From Acanthococcus lagerstroemiae (Eukaryota; Arthropoda; Insecta; Hemiptera; Eriococcidae): a stretch of DNA of 64,000 nt. Position 1 is the stretch's first letter. Each line of letters opens with the position of its first letter. Below, piece by piece: positions 11,758-22,639 of the stretch. The translations under genes and the position numbers were made by a program. The notes beneath the pieces were generated by a model, which searched no databases, was not told the origin of the DNA, and saw only the letters and a program-made list of their open reading frames with translations. The stretch is taken from assembly GCA_031841125.1 (NCBI GenBank), contig CM063108.1:56690122-56754121 (forward strand), read 5' to 3'.

Positions 11758-13454
11758 TATTTAATTATTTTTGGATTAATTTGTTGTCTTGAATTATTTA
11801 ATTTTTTTCAATTAATCGAGTTTTTAAAAATTATTTTGGTTAATAAAATCTCAGTTCGGCGAAAGATTTGTAATAATTTCTATGCAAGTGCAATGAAAAA
11901 AATGCTCAACAGTTTTTATATTTTGTCAATAGATGTTCAAAATGCCAATTATATGACTGAAATCGAACAGAATTTTACCGGAAAATGCCGACTGATACAA
12001 GAATTTTTCATGTAAGCAAAATAGAATAAGAACAAAAAGTCAACTGTTTTCTTATTTTGTTCACTGATGGTTCAAAATTCCGACTGTGTCGAATTTACCG
12101 AAAAACGCCGACTCCGAAAATTCGTAACATCCCCTCACTATGCTCCTGCTTGCACTCCACCTTCCGTGTATGTTTTCTCCAACCGCTCCCCTTGTATCCT
12201 TATTCGATGATGGAGGGGCGTATGGCGATGCACGCATGCCAAATTGGCCCGTGGAGGAAACGCCCCGAGTGGACCTGCGTCAGAATAGGGGGGAGCCTTA
12301 TATCCTTATAAGCCGAACATAATAAATTTACTCACTGAGAAAAATTTTCTAGTAAAAGTTACTAAATTTCTGGTAAATTTATGACGTCTAACGATTTCAT
12401 GCACTTCTGAATTGAAAATGCAGGTAATTTTTAGTAAACTTTGATAGCAGTTTCTGTAATTTTACTAGATTTTGATAGAACTACAATAATTATTATCAAT
12501 ATCTATTAAAAATTACCAAAATTTTCCGTTCAAGTTGCTGAACGTGAGAAACTTACAAGAATTCTTGTAATTTTTAACCAGAACATTATGTATTATGAAT
12601 ACCTTACTTGAGTGAAGTTACATTAGACGAGATGGGACATTCAACCACTTGACTGTGAAGTTCACTTTATTAGGCCTTTCTTTTGCAACACTTTGAACTT
12701 TCGTATCTGCCCTCCAGGCCCGGTATCAGAATTTTTCTGTGGCGCTGGATTTCGAGGTTCTGACTCTTAAGAATATATTCATTTGCGAGTAGAGAGCAAC
12801 ATTTTCTCAACTATCATGTAAAAAAATTATATTTTAGATAGCCATGGGAGAGGAGATCTTCCTTAAAACCGGTTATGCTGCCCTCTGTTGCCTCATTTGA
12901 GAAAAAATGACCAAAACATAAACCTCATTTTGTTGCCGGAGATATCGTACAGGAGATACACTCACTGAAAACTGTAACGCCCTCTCTCTCCTCTTCTCAC
13001 CGATCGATTTTGCTAGAAATAGGAGAACAGGAAATTAGTGCCATTCGGGCTGCTCAAAGCGGTGGCGCGCTGTTGTCGTTCACCTTGTAACCCTGGATCA
13101 AAGGGAATATTTCATTTACATGCATATGAAGAAATCTCAAAATATTATGAAAACGAAAGCGTTTATCGAAAAAATGGATGGAACAAAATTTATAGTACAT
13201 AAAATTTTCCTTCCAATGAGACCATTTTTATTTCAATCTGATAAATTTTTTTTAATGTGTAGGGTTTCAGTAGTTCCTTTTTTTCCACGTACCTAAAATT
13301 GTAGAGGACGACTCCTTCGCGCTGGTAGTCCGAATCAGCTCTCGTTCTTTATAATCCGGACAAGTTCATCCCACATCTACTCCTGCAAATAGATCAAACG
13401 TTTTTTAATTTTTTTTGGGAGGGGGTGGGAGTCATTTGAAGAAAATTTAGACTT
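11758..13454. other. Unassigned AT-rich sequence
   Basis: Apart from the shared 24-bp motif at 12220, 12330-12600 holds CACTGAGAAAAATTTTC and several TTACTAGATTTTG or AATTACCAAAATTTT words. They also occur near 22460-22620 (CACTGAGAAAATTCC), suggesting remnants of one dispersed repeat. I see no gene. Confidence 0.3.
12220..12243 (+). repeat. 24-bp motif shared with 52375-52398
   Basis: GTATGGCGATGCACGCATGC followed by CAAA is identical in complement at 52375-52398, 40 kb away. Flanks are only loosely similar (GG-rich before it). It is probably the conserved part of a dispersed repeat family. Confidence 0.75.
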
Positions 13455-14420
13455 GTGATAGTCGCACGTTTTTGTCGCATGACCCGCGATCGGTGCTCGT
13501 CAACATGGCACCGGCCGAGGTCGACAATCTGCGATTTTGTTCGCGCCGTTATTAGATCGAGCATCAGCGGGCCCGAGGACGAGCGTCTCGTTCGACGCAC
13601 AACCGACGGCGACGTCGACGGTCGACCACCGTCAGCGGCAGTACGTTCGCTTTTCAAAATCGTTGTACGAGCTCGAAACGGTAACACGGCGTCGCATCCG
13701 GTCGTCGGCCACTTTCACTTCAACCGTTAGCTTTTTAACTGCGAACATTTTATATTATCGTGTATACATGTACGTATTATAGCTACGGCGTACATAAGTA
13801 TTACAAGCGAGACAGACAAACCAGAACGGCAGAACGGTAGAACGGCGCGCGAGGGTGAAAGTAAAACCGTATATAGAACTTTCACTCCGAAAATCGCCGG
13901 CGTTCGCAGCGGAGTCGGTGTGCGTGCGCGGGTACGTATCTGGGCTGCTCGTTAACCGGTGTGTTAACTCGAAGCTGTCGCCGCGCGCTCGCGCGCTGTC
14001 CCGTAACGCAGCAGCGCGTCATTGGCCGTCCGTTGCCGTTACCTTGTCCCCCCGATGTGTAACGGTTTTCGGCGTTTTACGCTCGCCCGGCCGCCGCCGG
14101 CAGCCTCATCCGCCCATCGGCGGTGTGCCGATGCCGACCGATACCGCGTCAAGCCGTTCGACCGTCGAGTCCCGATGCGCCCGCGGTTATCGCACGACCG
14201 CCCGCGTGTTTATGTCACGACTTGGTCGCGAGCTCGCGCCAGGCAACACGGCGAGATGCTTCGCAATTACGCGGGTGCCCGTAATGCGTGGCGAGGCGAC
14301 GCGCCGAACGGGGACACCGTGGCCGCCGGGTGCCGGCAACTGAAAGCGAGTCCGTGTGACGGCGTCGTGTCGCCCGCGGCGATAATGGCAGTGAGGGTGG
14401 CGCAGGGGAGATGAGATTTG
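13455..14420. promoter_or_regulatory. GC- and CpG-rich block, probable promoter or 5' exon region
   Basis: This is the most GC- and CpG-rich kilobase of the window, against AT-rich flanks. It contains many CGCG and GCGCG steps, and its long open frames on both strands (for example 13855-14343 plus and 14801-14187 minus) are a side effect of few A/T-rich stop codons. A TATATAG at 13870 lies inside. The simplest reading is a CpG-rich gene start; no protein match is recognised in any frame. Confidence 0.4.
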
Positions 14421-15341
14421 CGCGAAATTTTTGCACGACAACCTGTGTGCATCCGCTTGTCCTGTGTCCGTATCTGTTGGTCGGGAAATTTTGGTGTACA
14501 TTAGCCGCGGTGAGGAAGGTGACCTACATTCAACCCGTGTGATGCGCTGATTTGGTGTTGCGGTAGTACGATTGCATGCTGGTGGCTGAGCGGTATCTAT
14601 GGGTGAAGTGTAGTTGTAGCGGGTAGGTTGTTGGCCTCGAATTTGGTGAGGGCAGGCTTTAATTTGCTTTTTAACTGAGAATGCCGGACACAGCTGAGTC
14701 GAAAATGTGGTGGGGGAGGGTCCCATAAACCTTCTAGAAACAAAGACTGCGTCAGAGCCGTAGTTAACTGTCTTTTTCTTGTGGGGGGGGGGGATTGACA
14801 TCTTTTTACCCCGACTATAATATTAAAACTTTCGGTGTAGACGTAAATAGTATAGTGTCGTATATGAATGCAAAAAATTGGGTTTTCTGCACCCAAGTTG
14901 ACAAAAACTTAGTTCCACGTATTAATAAATTTTTGAAGGCATACCAAACGAAACTCGTTCGCAAATTCCTACCCGTGGACTTTGTATAATTTTGTATTTC
15001 TACGGGAATGAGATGTGGTCCATGAAAATTACGTTATTCATTGAAAATTCGACTAGGAAAGCGGAAAAATTTCGTCGGAAAAGAATTCGCGTCCGTGGAC
15101 CTGTTCTCATTCCCGTGTTTTGAATTTCCCCCAAAAAATTTATACCTCGCGAAAAATAATTTCTGATTTGTACTTGTGGATATGTATTTATGAATAACTA
15201 AATGACAATTTCACAAAAAAAAAAAAAGGAGAAACCCAAAAACGAAAAGGTAAAATTTGAATTTTAAAATCGGACAATTAACTAAGAATAACCCAAAACG
15301 GGATTACCTGTCGCATTCGTATGACTACTGAATATTTTGTA

Positions 15342-16006
15342 GGTTGTTACTAAGTAACGGAGACTAAAATTTGTACTATGGTCCACCAACGCTACCTAGC
15401 GGCGTTTCAACACGGTAGGGGGTTTTGCGTATTCCGCCGCCGGTAAGGAGGAGAAAAACCTCTGCGCCGCGGTGATGACTTCTAAAAAAATCACAATTCA
15501 CCCCCACCTCCCGTATAGTCCTGACCTCGTCCCCTGCAACTTTTGGTTATTTCCTCAACTAGAAGCCGCCTTACGGGGTTGTCAATTCAACACGAATCAA
15601 GAAGTCGCATTGCTGTGGCGCAGATGTTTTTCTCCTCCTTACCGGCGCCGGCGGCGGAATACGCGAAAACGTTTGATAAATGGTAAGAATGAATGGACGC
15701 CTGTATAGCCATGAATGGCGCTTATTTTGAAAACGATATTCGTTTACTGAACAAAGATGATGATTAATAAAAAATTTTGTAACCATATGCTTTTTCTTTC
15801 TTAAAAAAAAAATTTAAAAACCGGTTAGGGTCAACGCATATGGTTTTTTTAAAATTGGTCTGGAACAGCGAGTTTTCAATGAAATGAGCTCCACATGGTC
15901 TCAATCGATAGCTAATTAACCAAATTATCCCCATACTGCGTTGAAACGCCGATAGGTAACGTTGGTGGGCCGTACGAATTTTAGTTTCAGTTACTTAGCG
16001 ACAACC
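15342..16006 (+). mobile_element. Mariner-derived foldback element with decayed transposase fragment
   Basis: Ends are inverted copies beginning GGTTGTTACTAAGTAAC (left) and reading GTTACTTAGCGACAACC (right), flanked by TA on both sides (15340-15341, 16007-16008) as expected for Tc1/mariner. The inverted match runs about 95 bp at the ends. A second inverted block pairs 15420-15478 with 15607-15670. Between the arms, 15472-15590 encodes HPHLPYSPDLVPCNFWLF and PQLEAALRGCQF, the C-terminal part of a mariner transposase. The third catalytic Asp is Asn (PCN for PSD). After a frameshift, 15672-15750 gives FDKW, two stop codons, then MDACIAMNGAYFEND. No N-terminal half is present. It cannot make transposase. 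Confidence 0.85.
15472..15756 (+). pseudogene. Mariner transposase C-terminal remnant
   Basis: Frame 1 from 15472 carries the YSPDLxPxxFxLFPxL signature. The coding then passes through the inverted repeat arm and continues in another frame as FDKW-stop-E-stop-MDACIAMNGAYFEND. Both stops (TAA, TGA) are what C-to-T change would make of CAA (Gln) and CGA (Arg). The first two catalytic Asp residues are missing with the 5' part, and the third is replaced by Asn. Confidence 0.85.
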
Positions 16007-16017
16007 TATGTACAGTA

Positions 16018-16233
16018 TTCATAGATACAATGGACATCTATAGGGCCACCTTTTGGCAACTGCTGGACGGCAAAAGAAGAAGAGGTAAACAAACATTAAG
16101 ATGGAAAGATGATATCAATAAATTTCTAAAAAGTAACAACTTCCAAAGAATAGCGAGGAATAGGAATGAATGGGAGAGTCTACAGAAGACCTTGGCCCGG
16201 CATGGGTCGGGGGGAGCGAGTCCCGCTTTGGGG
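16018..16233 (+). pseudogene. LINE retrotransposon ORF2 C-terminal fragment
   Basis: The frame with ATG at 16030 reads LLDGKRRRGKQTLRWKDDIN then RIARNRNEWESLQKTLARHG. The arrangement R-R-R-G-x-x-x-x-R-W-x-D-D followed some 15 residues later by A-x-x-R-x-x-W is the C-terminal end of insect non-LTR reverse transcriptases (RTE/jockey-like). It starts almost at the mariner right end, so the mariner may have truncated or inserted at it. Only the last ~65 residues survive. Confidence 0.75.
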
Positions 16234-16298
16234 CCGCTAATTCATTATAATACTGAATGCGCGAAAATGAATAGTACGTACAAATTCTATATTCATGA

Positions 16299-16395
16299 AC
16301 AGGAACGTACCGAAGAGTTTTTCCTAGGGGGGGGGGTGGCAAAATTTGTGAAAGTTCCAATCACTCAATTCAAAATTCTCAAGTATCAAAGCCAA
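16299..16395 (+). mobile_element. Truncated CAGGGACGTA element end
   Basis: AGGAACGTACCGAAGAGTTT, a G-run, then CACTCAATTCAAAATTCTCA and AAGTATCAAAGCCAAAGAAG match the left end of 37671-38143. The right end is absent; the GA microsatellite follows. Confidence 0.65.
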
Positions 16396-16450
16396 AGAAG
16401 GAGTGAGAGGAGGGAGAGGAGAGAGAGGGAGAGAGAGAGAGAGAGAGAGT
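16396..16450 (+). repeat. (GA)n microsatellite
   Basis: GAGAGGAGGGAGAGGAGAGA runs into a pure GA tract. It sits inside a truncated copy of the CAGGGACGTA element that starts near 16299 (AGGAACGTACCGAAGAG and a G-run). Confidence 0.85.
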
Positions 16451-16930
16451 TTGCTTCATCCTGAGGACAAGAAAATTATCCAAGAACTCAAGCGGAGAGG
16501 TTTGTTGCCTATAGAAAGGTATATTTCACATTTCCAAGAAGCTGCAGTGACCGACAGATTTAGCGGTGTGAATTTAAAAAAAAAAAAACATTAGCTTTTC
16601 CTCGCAGAATAAGAAGCAAATCCTTCTAGTTGTAGGAATAGAAATTTGAAGCAACGGCTCTTAGTCGATGATCTGAAGCAAATAATGCTTGTAAAGTAAA
16701 AGCAAGTGCTTTTAGAACAGCGGTTTAGCTCATTTTGTATGAATAAAAGAAAGCAGCTACTTCGAATTAAAAGCATTTCCTTCTAAAAAGGATGATGCTA
16801 CTCACACGTAACCTTACTATTGTGTAAGTCAGTTGTTTCAAGTTCTCTCTGGGTTTTTTTTTTTTTTTTTTTTTTTAAATTTGTTTGTTTCTATCAAGCT
16901 GATATGGTTGAAGTTGTAAATTAGCGAAAA

Positions 16931-17770
16931 GTAAAGTTTTATAAGCCTCGTACCTCTCCTCAAGTATGTGATTTTAAGAGTTTATTTCGTTTTGAAGAAG
17001 AAAATCTTGATTGGATGGTGGAAAATTTCTTGGCCGATTTCATAGAAACGCGAGGTAGTGCCTTATCATCTAAACAAAGGATGCAAATATTTTTGCGGTA
17101 TTTAGCTGATCCGGGCTTTCAGAAAAGTGTTAGTGAGGAACTTGGGGTAAACCAATCAACAGTGTCGAAAACTGTACGTAGGGACAGCTGTTCTCGTATG
17201 TTCGCAAGCAAATGTTTGTATTAAATTTTCCACTAGTCAACAGTCTGTAACCTTTTCTATCATAGGAAACAAGATCAAAATTGGCGCCCACAGCAAGCTT
17301 CATCATCGGCGCGCACACGCCTGTGTTTGTGTTGAAAAAAACGAGGTTTTTGGAGAGAAGTCAGTGTTCAGTTCAGGCCACAGCAAGGGCAACATTATTT
17401 TTTATTATTTCTTTATTTTCAAGCATACTGGTACAACATCCATTATCACAGTTTTTAATGCATAGAAGCGGTAAAAGGGAACCTCGTGCCGGGTAGTTTT
17501 TTTCGCCCCCTGATGGCGCCTTTCTTTTCTCCGCCCCCTAAGCAAATGCTTCCCATGCTTACGTGTTAATTCGTCCCTGGTACAAATACCAATTCCCAAC
17601 TGCTATTGGTGTGATTAACCGTACACACATAGAAATTGAAAAACCCTCGCTTCACGGAGACGAGTTTGCAAGTGGAAAGCAGCACTTTTCATTGACGAAT
17701 CAGATACAAGCATAACCTCGATTTGAAGTCAACGTGCCTCAATGTAAAAGCATGAGTCACATTTTTACAT
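16931..17770 (+). pseudogene. PIF/Harbinger transposase relic
   Basis: From 16931 one frame gives FRFEEENLDWMVENFLADFI, ETRGSALSSKQRMQIFLRYL and ADPGFQKSVSEELGVNQSTV, then SKTV at a GTACGT donor. This is the N-terminal helix-turn-helix part of Harbinger (HARBI1-type) transposases. From 17593 another stretch gives FPTAIGVINRTHIEIEKPSL and HGDEFASGKQHFSLTNQIQA then a stop, matching the start of the DDE nuclease (I-D-G-T-H in active copies). The Asp is Asn here and Gly is Arg, so the catalytic site is lost. The 400 bp between may include an old intron. Termini were not found. Confidence 0.8.
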
Positions 17771-18619
17771 GCAGACACGTTTACCAACCGACATGATGGA
17801 GCAACACCAAGAGTGCCGACGGATGCCGAGAATGGCCGACTAGTGCCGAGGATGTTATTTTATTTTTTATTATATCATTGCAGTAGTTACTTTTTGATAT
17901 TATTCGCTGTCCAAACTGTAGGTTTTCTTTCAGTTGGGAAAATGCACATGCTGAATTTTTTGGTGTTGCTTTTTGAACAAAGCTATTGACGATTTCCCTT
18001 TCTGATCAGGTATTCTAAAAAATATCTTACAAAACAAGAGCCAAAAGTGAGTTTACATGATTCGGGAATTGCTCACTCGCGTGTTAATACTCACTTTTGA
18101 CTCTTGGTGTGTAATGTACTATATCATCTACCTTTTTCTCAAAGCATTTGCTTTTCCCTCTACCTTTTACTCACGAGCAAATTCTTCATTTTTATTCATA
18201 CCACTAATTGAGCGCTGTTGACCTAATTCAGTGATAACCAAACAGGGTGCAAAACCTACGGATGTCCGTATTCCGAGTATGCCCACCTGTTCGCAGTGAC
18301 CTGGACGGCCATCGCCTCTGTTTTTCACCGTAACACTCCACCGAGAACGTATAGTTTATCGTATTCGTTGGCTGTGCGCTCTCCGCTTTGCCAAGGTCGC
18401 TCCTCAAGCCTAATCGAGCAAGGCCACAACCGTGAACCTCGTCGCGTCGCTTCGCGTTTCAGCCGCGCGCGGCTCTCTCCGTGTTACATTTTACGCATGG
18501 CCGACGTCAAAAACTTTCCAGCGTGCGGCTGGCTGTCTTCGCAGAACTTATAGGAACGTTTCTCTCGGTAGGTACTGCGAGATTTTGGAAAAGCGAACGC
18601 GGAATTTCTGACCTGTATA

Positions 18620-19033
18620 ATGGAACGTGAAGGCCGCCAAAGGAAAAAGGCTTTTCCGGGGTGGCGCGACGCGACTCTTCCTAACCCATTTTTGGAATTC
18701 CCTATCGGGATAGAAGCATGTATGTGTGTGCGTCGTAATTATGTCCAGATCTGTGGCTGTGCACGGTTGGAGAGAAAAATCCTTGGCCGCGATATTGACG
18801 GGTGCGTTGAAGTTCGTCGAAAACACAGTTGGGTTCGTTTGTTTTACGTTCGGGAAGGTCGTTGGTCCGTGTATGAAATCCTCTCCATCTGTGTACTTAT
18901 AGTAGTATCGTCGATATTATGGCGTATCATGGGTGTATGGTACATGTATGAGAGGGGAACACGATGCTATATTTTTCACATCTGTGTACGATGGCTGCAA
19001 CTACGATCGAATTTTACTATGTGCACATTGTAA
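18620..19033 (+). CDS. Uncharacterised 137-codon ORF in a gene-start-like region
   Basis: The ORF has an ATG and starts MEREGRQRKKAFPGWRDATL. It has one hydrophobic segment (ILSICVLIVVSSILW, about residues 87-101) followed by further aromatic residues. The surrounding 18250-19900 has more CpG than its neighbours and no visible transposon ends, so this may be promoter and 5' UTR of an unidentified gene with this ORF open by chance. No homologue is recognised. Confidence 0.15.
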   Translation: MEREGRQRKKAFPGWRDATLPNPFLEFPIGIEACMCVRRNYVQICGCARLERKILGRDIDGCVEVRRKHSWVRLFYVREGRWSVYEILSICVLIVVSSILWRIMGVWYMYERGTRCYIFHICVRWLQLRSNFTMCTL

Positions 19034-19665
19034 GAGCGTATATGGCGTATGCCGAGCGAAGATCACGATACGCCGATAAATGTGTCGACCTTGCTGATAC
19101 AGGAAGTTAAATAGAACCTTCACCATTAAGTACCCGCTCCGCTCTCCTTGTGATGTGCTTGCTGCTGCTACTTACAATATACACCGTATAATATATAAGT
19201 TCCCTCGCTCCGATCACTCTCCGACACTCGTAGCAATAACAGTTGTTTGCCTCACCTTCGTCGCCGAGAAGGTAAATGCTTTACGAACGCGTTTTTCTTT
19301 CCTCTCTCTCTCTCTCTTATATATTTTTTTCTTTCTTTTCCTCCCGAATAGAGTTATATTTAGAATTCGTGAATATCGTTTCCATTCGTAAGCCGAATCG
19401 CTCGCTCGATTGTGCGTTGTTCGACGACTGGGTGAGGAGAAGTCCTTCCTTGCTGAGGCGGGTGAAGTACGACTGTACAGGCGTTGGCGATCCGTTGACA
19501 GATGGGCGACAGCGAATTTAGGAAACTTAAGGTCGTTTTCTCTCTCGCACGTTGGTTTCCAAATAGCGTCTACCGCAGAACAGTCTTGGTAGTTGAAACG
19601 TTGAAAGTTTAAAGTGACGTCAACAACGACAACGAACGGGAATCGGCGGGGTACGAAACGAAGAA

Positions 19666-19905
19666 ATGGCGGAAATGTTTCGCGAAGAACCCAATTCGTG
19701 TTACCCTCTGACCGTCTGCTCGAGGCAAAAAGGCAAAAGCGGCGAAGATGAACGAGGGCGTCGTTTGCAAGAAAACAGTCTACGGTACCAGGCTGGCCAG
19801 ATTTTTTCAGGAAGAAAAGAGGTTAGCGCAGTGACATGGGGTACAGGAAAAAAAGGAGTGAGAAAATTTTCTCGGCTTGCTGCGTGCGCTTTCTGCAGAC
19901 CTTAA
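19666..19905 (+). CDS. Possible first coding exon, unknown
   Basis: ATGGCG in a favourable context (AGAAATGG) opens 79 codons, MAEMFREEPNSCYPLTVCSR followed by a Lys/Gly/Glu-rich stretch. AAAAGAG/GTTAGC near 19820 could be a donor, leaving about 52 codons as a first exon. It is downstream of the CpG-richer region at 18.25-19.6 kb. I cannot find the next exon. Confidence 0.15.
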   Translation: MAEMFREEPNSCYPLTVCSRQKGKSGEDERGRRLQENSLRYQAGQIFSGRKEVSAVTWGTGKKGVRKFSRLAACAFCRP

Positions 19906-20117
19906 GTTGCGTGTCTGCTACTCTTGTGCTGCATGTCTACAGCTCTTAGGGCTCTGTTCAAGATGCAGGGCCGCGTGGGAACGGCTACTACGTAGAATTA
20001 AGGAAAAGACTGACAAACAGAGGATAATGCAAAAAACATAAGGGAGACGGGGGCAAGCAGCGCTCGGAATAAGGAGACAGAGCAGGTCAGTTAGGGTTAT
20101 CATCATTGTTGTCATAT

Positions 20118-20235
20118 CATTACTATTATTATTATTGTTTTTATTTCCATTGTTATAACCACTGGTATTACTATTGAAAAGCTTGAAATTATTATTATTG
20201 CTATTATTATTATTATCATCATTATTATTACTTTA
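20118..20235 (+). repeat. (ATT)n microsatellite, interrupted
   Basis: TATTATTATTATTATTG-type runs occur twice around an interruption (20120-20140 and 20190-20232). It directly precedes the CACTA-ended MITE, by about 25 bp. Confidence 0.8.
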
Positions 20236-20258
20236 ACCTTTACAATGCTCACTTATAA

Positions 20259-20719
20259 CACTACTGAACAAAATGAAATTTTTTGTTTGCACAACGCATT
20301 TAAGGAGGTGATTCTTGAGTACTTTTCAACGCTGAATACAGTGCCGTCGGCCGTTTTTCTCTATCACGTCTAGTTTTTCTGATCAAAATCTATAAAAAAT
20401 TCAACTAAATGTGTTCAAAAAGAGGTTTAGGAACTGAATGTGGTCATACTGATTCGTGTTGTTGTGTCTTGCGGTCGTGTGTAGTGGTGTGTATTCCGTC
20501 TGTTTGTTTTCTGTTATTGTGGTCTGATAACACTGATAATATCAGTCAGTGGTACCGCTTATTCCAATGCAAAAACAAAATGGAAACGAATTTCAGTCGT
20601 TCAGAACTCCGAATTGTGACGTGATAGAGAAAAATGGGTCGCAGTATCGTGTTCAGCGTTAAAAAGTACCTCAGAATCACCTGTCGAAATGCATTGTGCA
20701 AAATAGTTGTTCAGTAGTG
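20259..20719. mobile_element. Foldback MITE with CACTA ends and TAA duplication
   Basis: Left arm CACTACTGAACAAAATG and on through GTGATTCTTGAGTACTTT to CTCTATCACGTC is matched in complement by the right arm ending TGTTCAGTAGTG. The arms are about 105-110 bp, imperfect. A TAA flanks each end (20256-20258, 20720-20722). CACTA termini with a 3-bp duplication fit the CMC/EnSpm-Chapaev group. The 250-bp centre has no recognised gene. Confidence 0.8.
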
Positions 20720-21100
20720 TAATTGGCCATATGGCTGTTAATGAGCCCATTACTATTTTAAATAAATGAATAAATAATTATTAAAACAGACTAGGTGAAC
20801 CAAATACGACAACATCATAATAAAATAAGTATCATTCCATTATGATGATGAACAAAACACAAAACTGAAACCTGTTATCACTTCTCGCAATTTTAACTTC
20901 GGAATAACTGAAGAACCAGATGCATTTATGTAAAAAAGGCCTCTATTTCATGAGAAATACATTGAGCGGAGGCCTGTCTTATAGATAACTCCTCAAGTGA
21001 GGCACTCCAGATACATCAATGTTACCAACTGGCAATATGTATATTTTGGTTTTTAGCTAATAAAGAGTAGCACTGCTACAGAAACGTATCTCACGTAGCA

Positions 21101-21356
21101 GGCGCGGATTTATGGAGGGAGGGGTTTGGGTGTTTAAGCCCCCTCTCCCATTCCTTCGTGGAAAGAAAAAACAAAAAAACACGAAAAAACAGAAGAAAAT
21201 GACTATAAGTTAGTACTGTATACACGATAATGATTGGTTGCTGCCTTTCAGGGAGGGGAAAGGTGCTTGCAGCGGACCAGTTTCTGAGAAGAGTATTCCT
21301 TTCATTTCCGTAACGCCAACCCCTTCCCCCTGAGATGTAATCCTAGATCCGCCCCT
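21101..21356. mobile_element. TIR element, GGCGCGGATT ends
   Basis: Left end CAGGCGCGGATTTATGG and right end CCTAGATCCGCCCCTG are imperfect inverted repeats. The interior has G- and C-rich blocks at opposite ends (GGGAGGGGTT and ACCCCTTCCCCC). I see no target duplication, so the exact ends and superfamily are unclear. Confidence 0.55.
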
Positions 21357-21694
21357 GCCCCTTCGAATATAAGTAATTCATTGTAGGTACTTTTCTCTTG
21401 AATCAGTCAAATTTTCAAAACATTTTCAACAATTAGCAGAAATGTATCTTTAGTTATATAGTTTTTCTATGATGCGATCTAAAGAGTATAAATTGAAGTT
21501 TCAGAGGAAAAGAGAGAGTGCTCTTTTTTATTGTTCTAAAAGAGTACGATACTCTTGAAAAGAGTATGTCTGGCCAACCTATTACCATCGTGAGGGCGAG
21601 TAGAGGATGTATACATACAGGGGGGGGGGATTAATAAAACTATAACTGAAGCGTTTGTTTCCAAAAAATGTTAATTCGACTAGTTACCAAGAAG

Positions 21695-22095
21695 CAGGGA
21701 TGCGAAAGCCGAACAATACAGCTTCCGCTTCCGGCTTCTAGCCTTCAATTTCCATTTAGCTTCTAGCTTCCAGCCTCAGTATATGGACTTCTAACTTCGT
21801 TTTTTTTTCGGTTTTTGGCTTCTAGCTTCCAGATTCTTTTACTTATTCTCACCATTTCACTTTCACTAACCTTTTTTCTCTCTTTTTCTTCCATTTTTTA
21901 AGATAAAAAAAACATGATAAACAATTTTCATAAAATTGTGAGAAGCCGATTGAAAGCTGAAAAACTTTCGGCTTCCGCTTCCGGCTTCCAGCTTTTAAGT
22001 CATTCAGCTTCCAACTTCTGGCTTTTCAAAATTATCCTAAAACTGCAAAAACTTCCGGCTTCTGACTTCCAGCTACCGGCTTCTCCGCATCCCTG
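21695..22095. mobile_element. hAT-type MITE built from GCTTCC-like motifs, perfect target duplication
   Basis: Ends CAGGGATGCG and CGCATCCCTG are perfect 10-bp inverted repeats flanked by an identical 8-bp duplication CCAAGAAG (21687-21694, 22096-22103). Inside are many copies of AGCTTCCGGCTTC-like motifs separated by a pyrimidine-rich core. It has no coding capacity. The open frames that cross it are incidental. Confidence 0.92.
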
Positions 22096-22639
22096 CCAAG
22101 AAGAAGGTTTAGACAGATATAGGAAATTCCGCGGCCGATCTAATGGTAACACTGGTTTTAGCAAACAGCAAGTTTTAGCGTCTACATGTATAGCTGAACG
22201 AACTGAATAGAATTGACCTCCAGTACTGATAGAACAATTTTTATCGATACTGAAAAGTTTACTTAAGTGGAATTGACATTTTTTTGGAAAGAAACGCTTC
22301 ATACTATTCTTCCGTATTTTGAATTGCCCCTCCTGCGATGGCTCCGTGGATCTACCACTACTTCGAGCTTTTCTTGTAAGTGTTCTACTGCCCAGTTCTT
22401 TATTCCGTTGAAAGAAAATTGAGATATTTCGCTGAAACAGTAATTGTAATTCTGTCAAAATTTAGCTGAATTAAGTAATTGTTTCTAGAATAACGCGAAA
22501 ATTACCAGGATTTTCCATTAAAGAATGCGTGAAATCGGTAAAAGTCAAAGATTAGCAGAATTCTCGTAATGTTCGCCATTAAGTTTTTCTCAATGCACTG
22601 AGAAAATTCCAGGCCTAATTAAGATGTCAAAAAGGTAGT

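Noticed and set aside
14187..14801. A 204-codon minus-strand open frame, the longest in the window, with 13855-14343 open on the plus strand
   Set aside because: Both fall in the GC-rich block, where stop codons are rare by composition. Residues are dominated by Arg/Pro/Thr, no domain is visible, and opposite strands are open at once.
14795..14989. 64-codon ORF beginning MTSFYPDYNIKTF
   Set aside because: It looks protein-like, but there is no recognised family, no splice signals and a G-run just upstream; too weak to annotate.
21914..22458. Open frames of 98 and 152 codons on both strands
   Set aside because: They run through the GCTTCC-type hAT MITE and beyond; repeated words keep them open.
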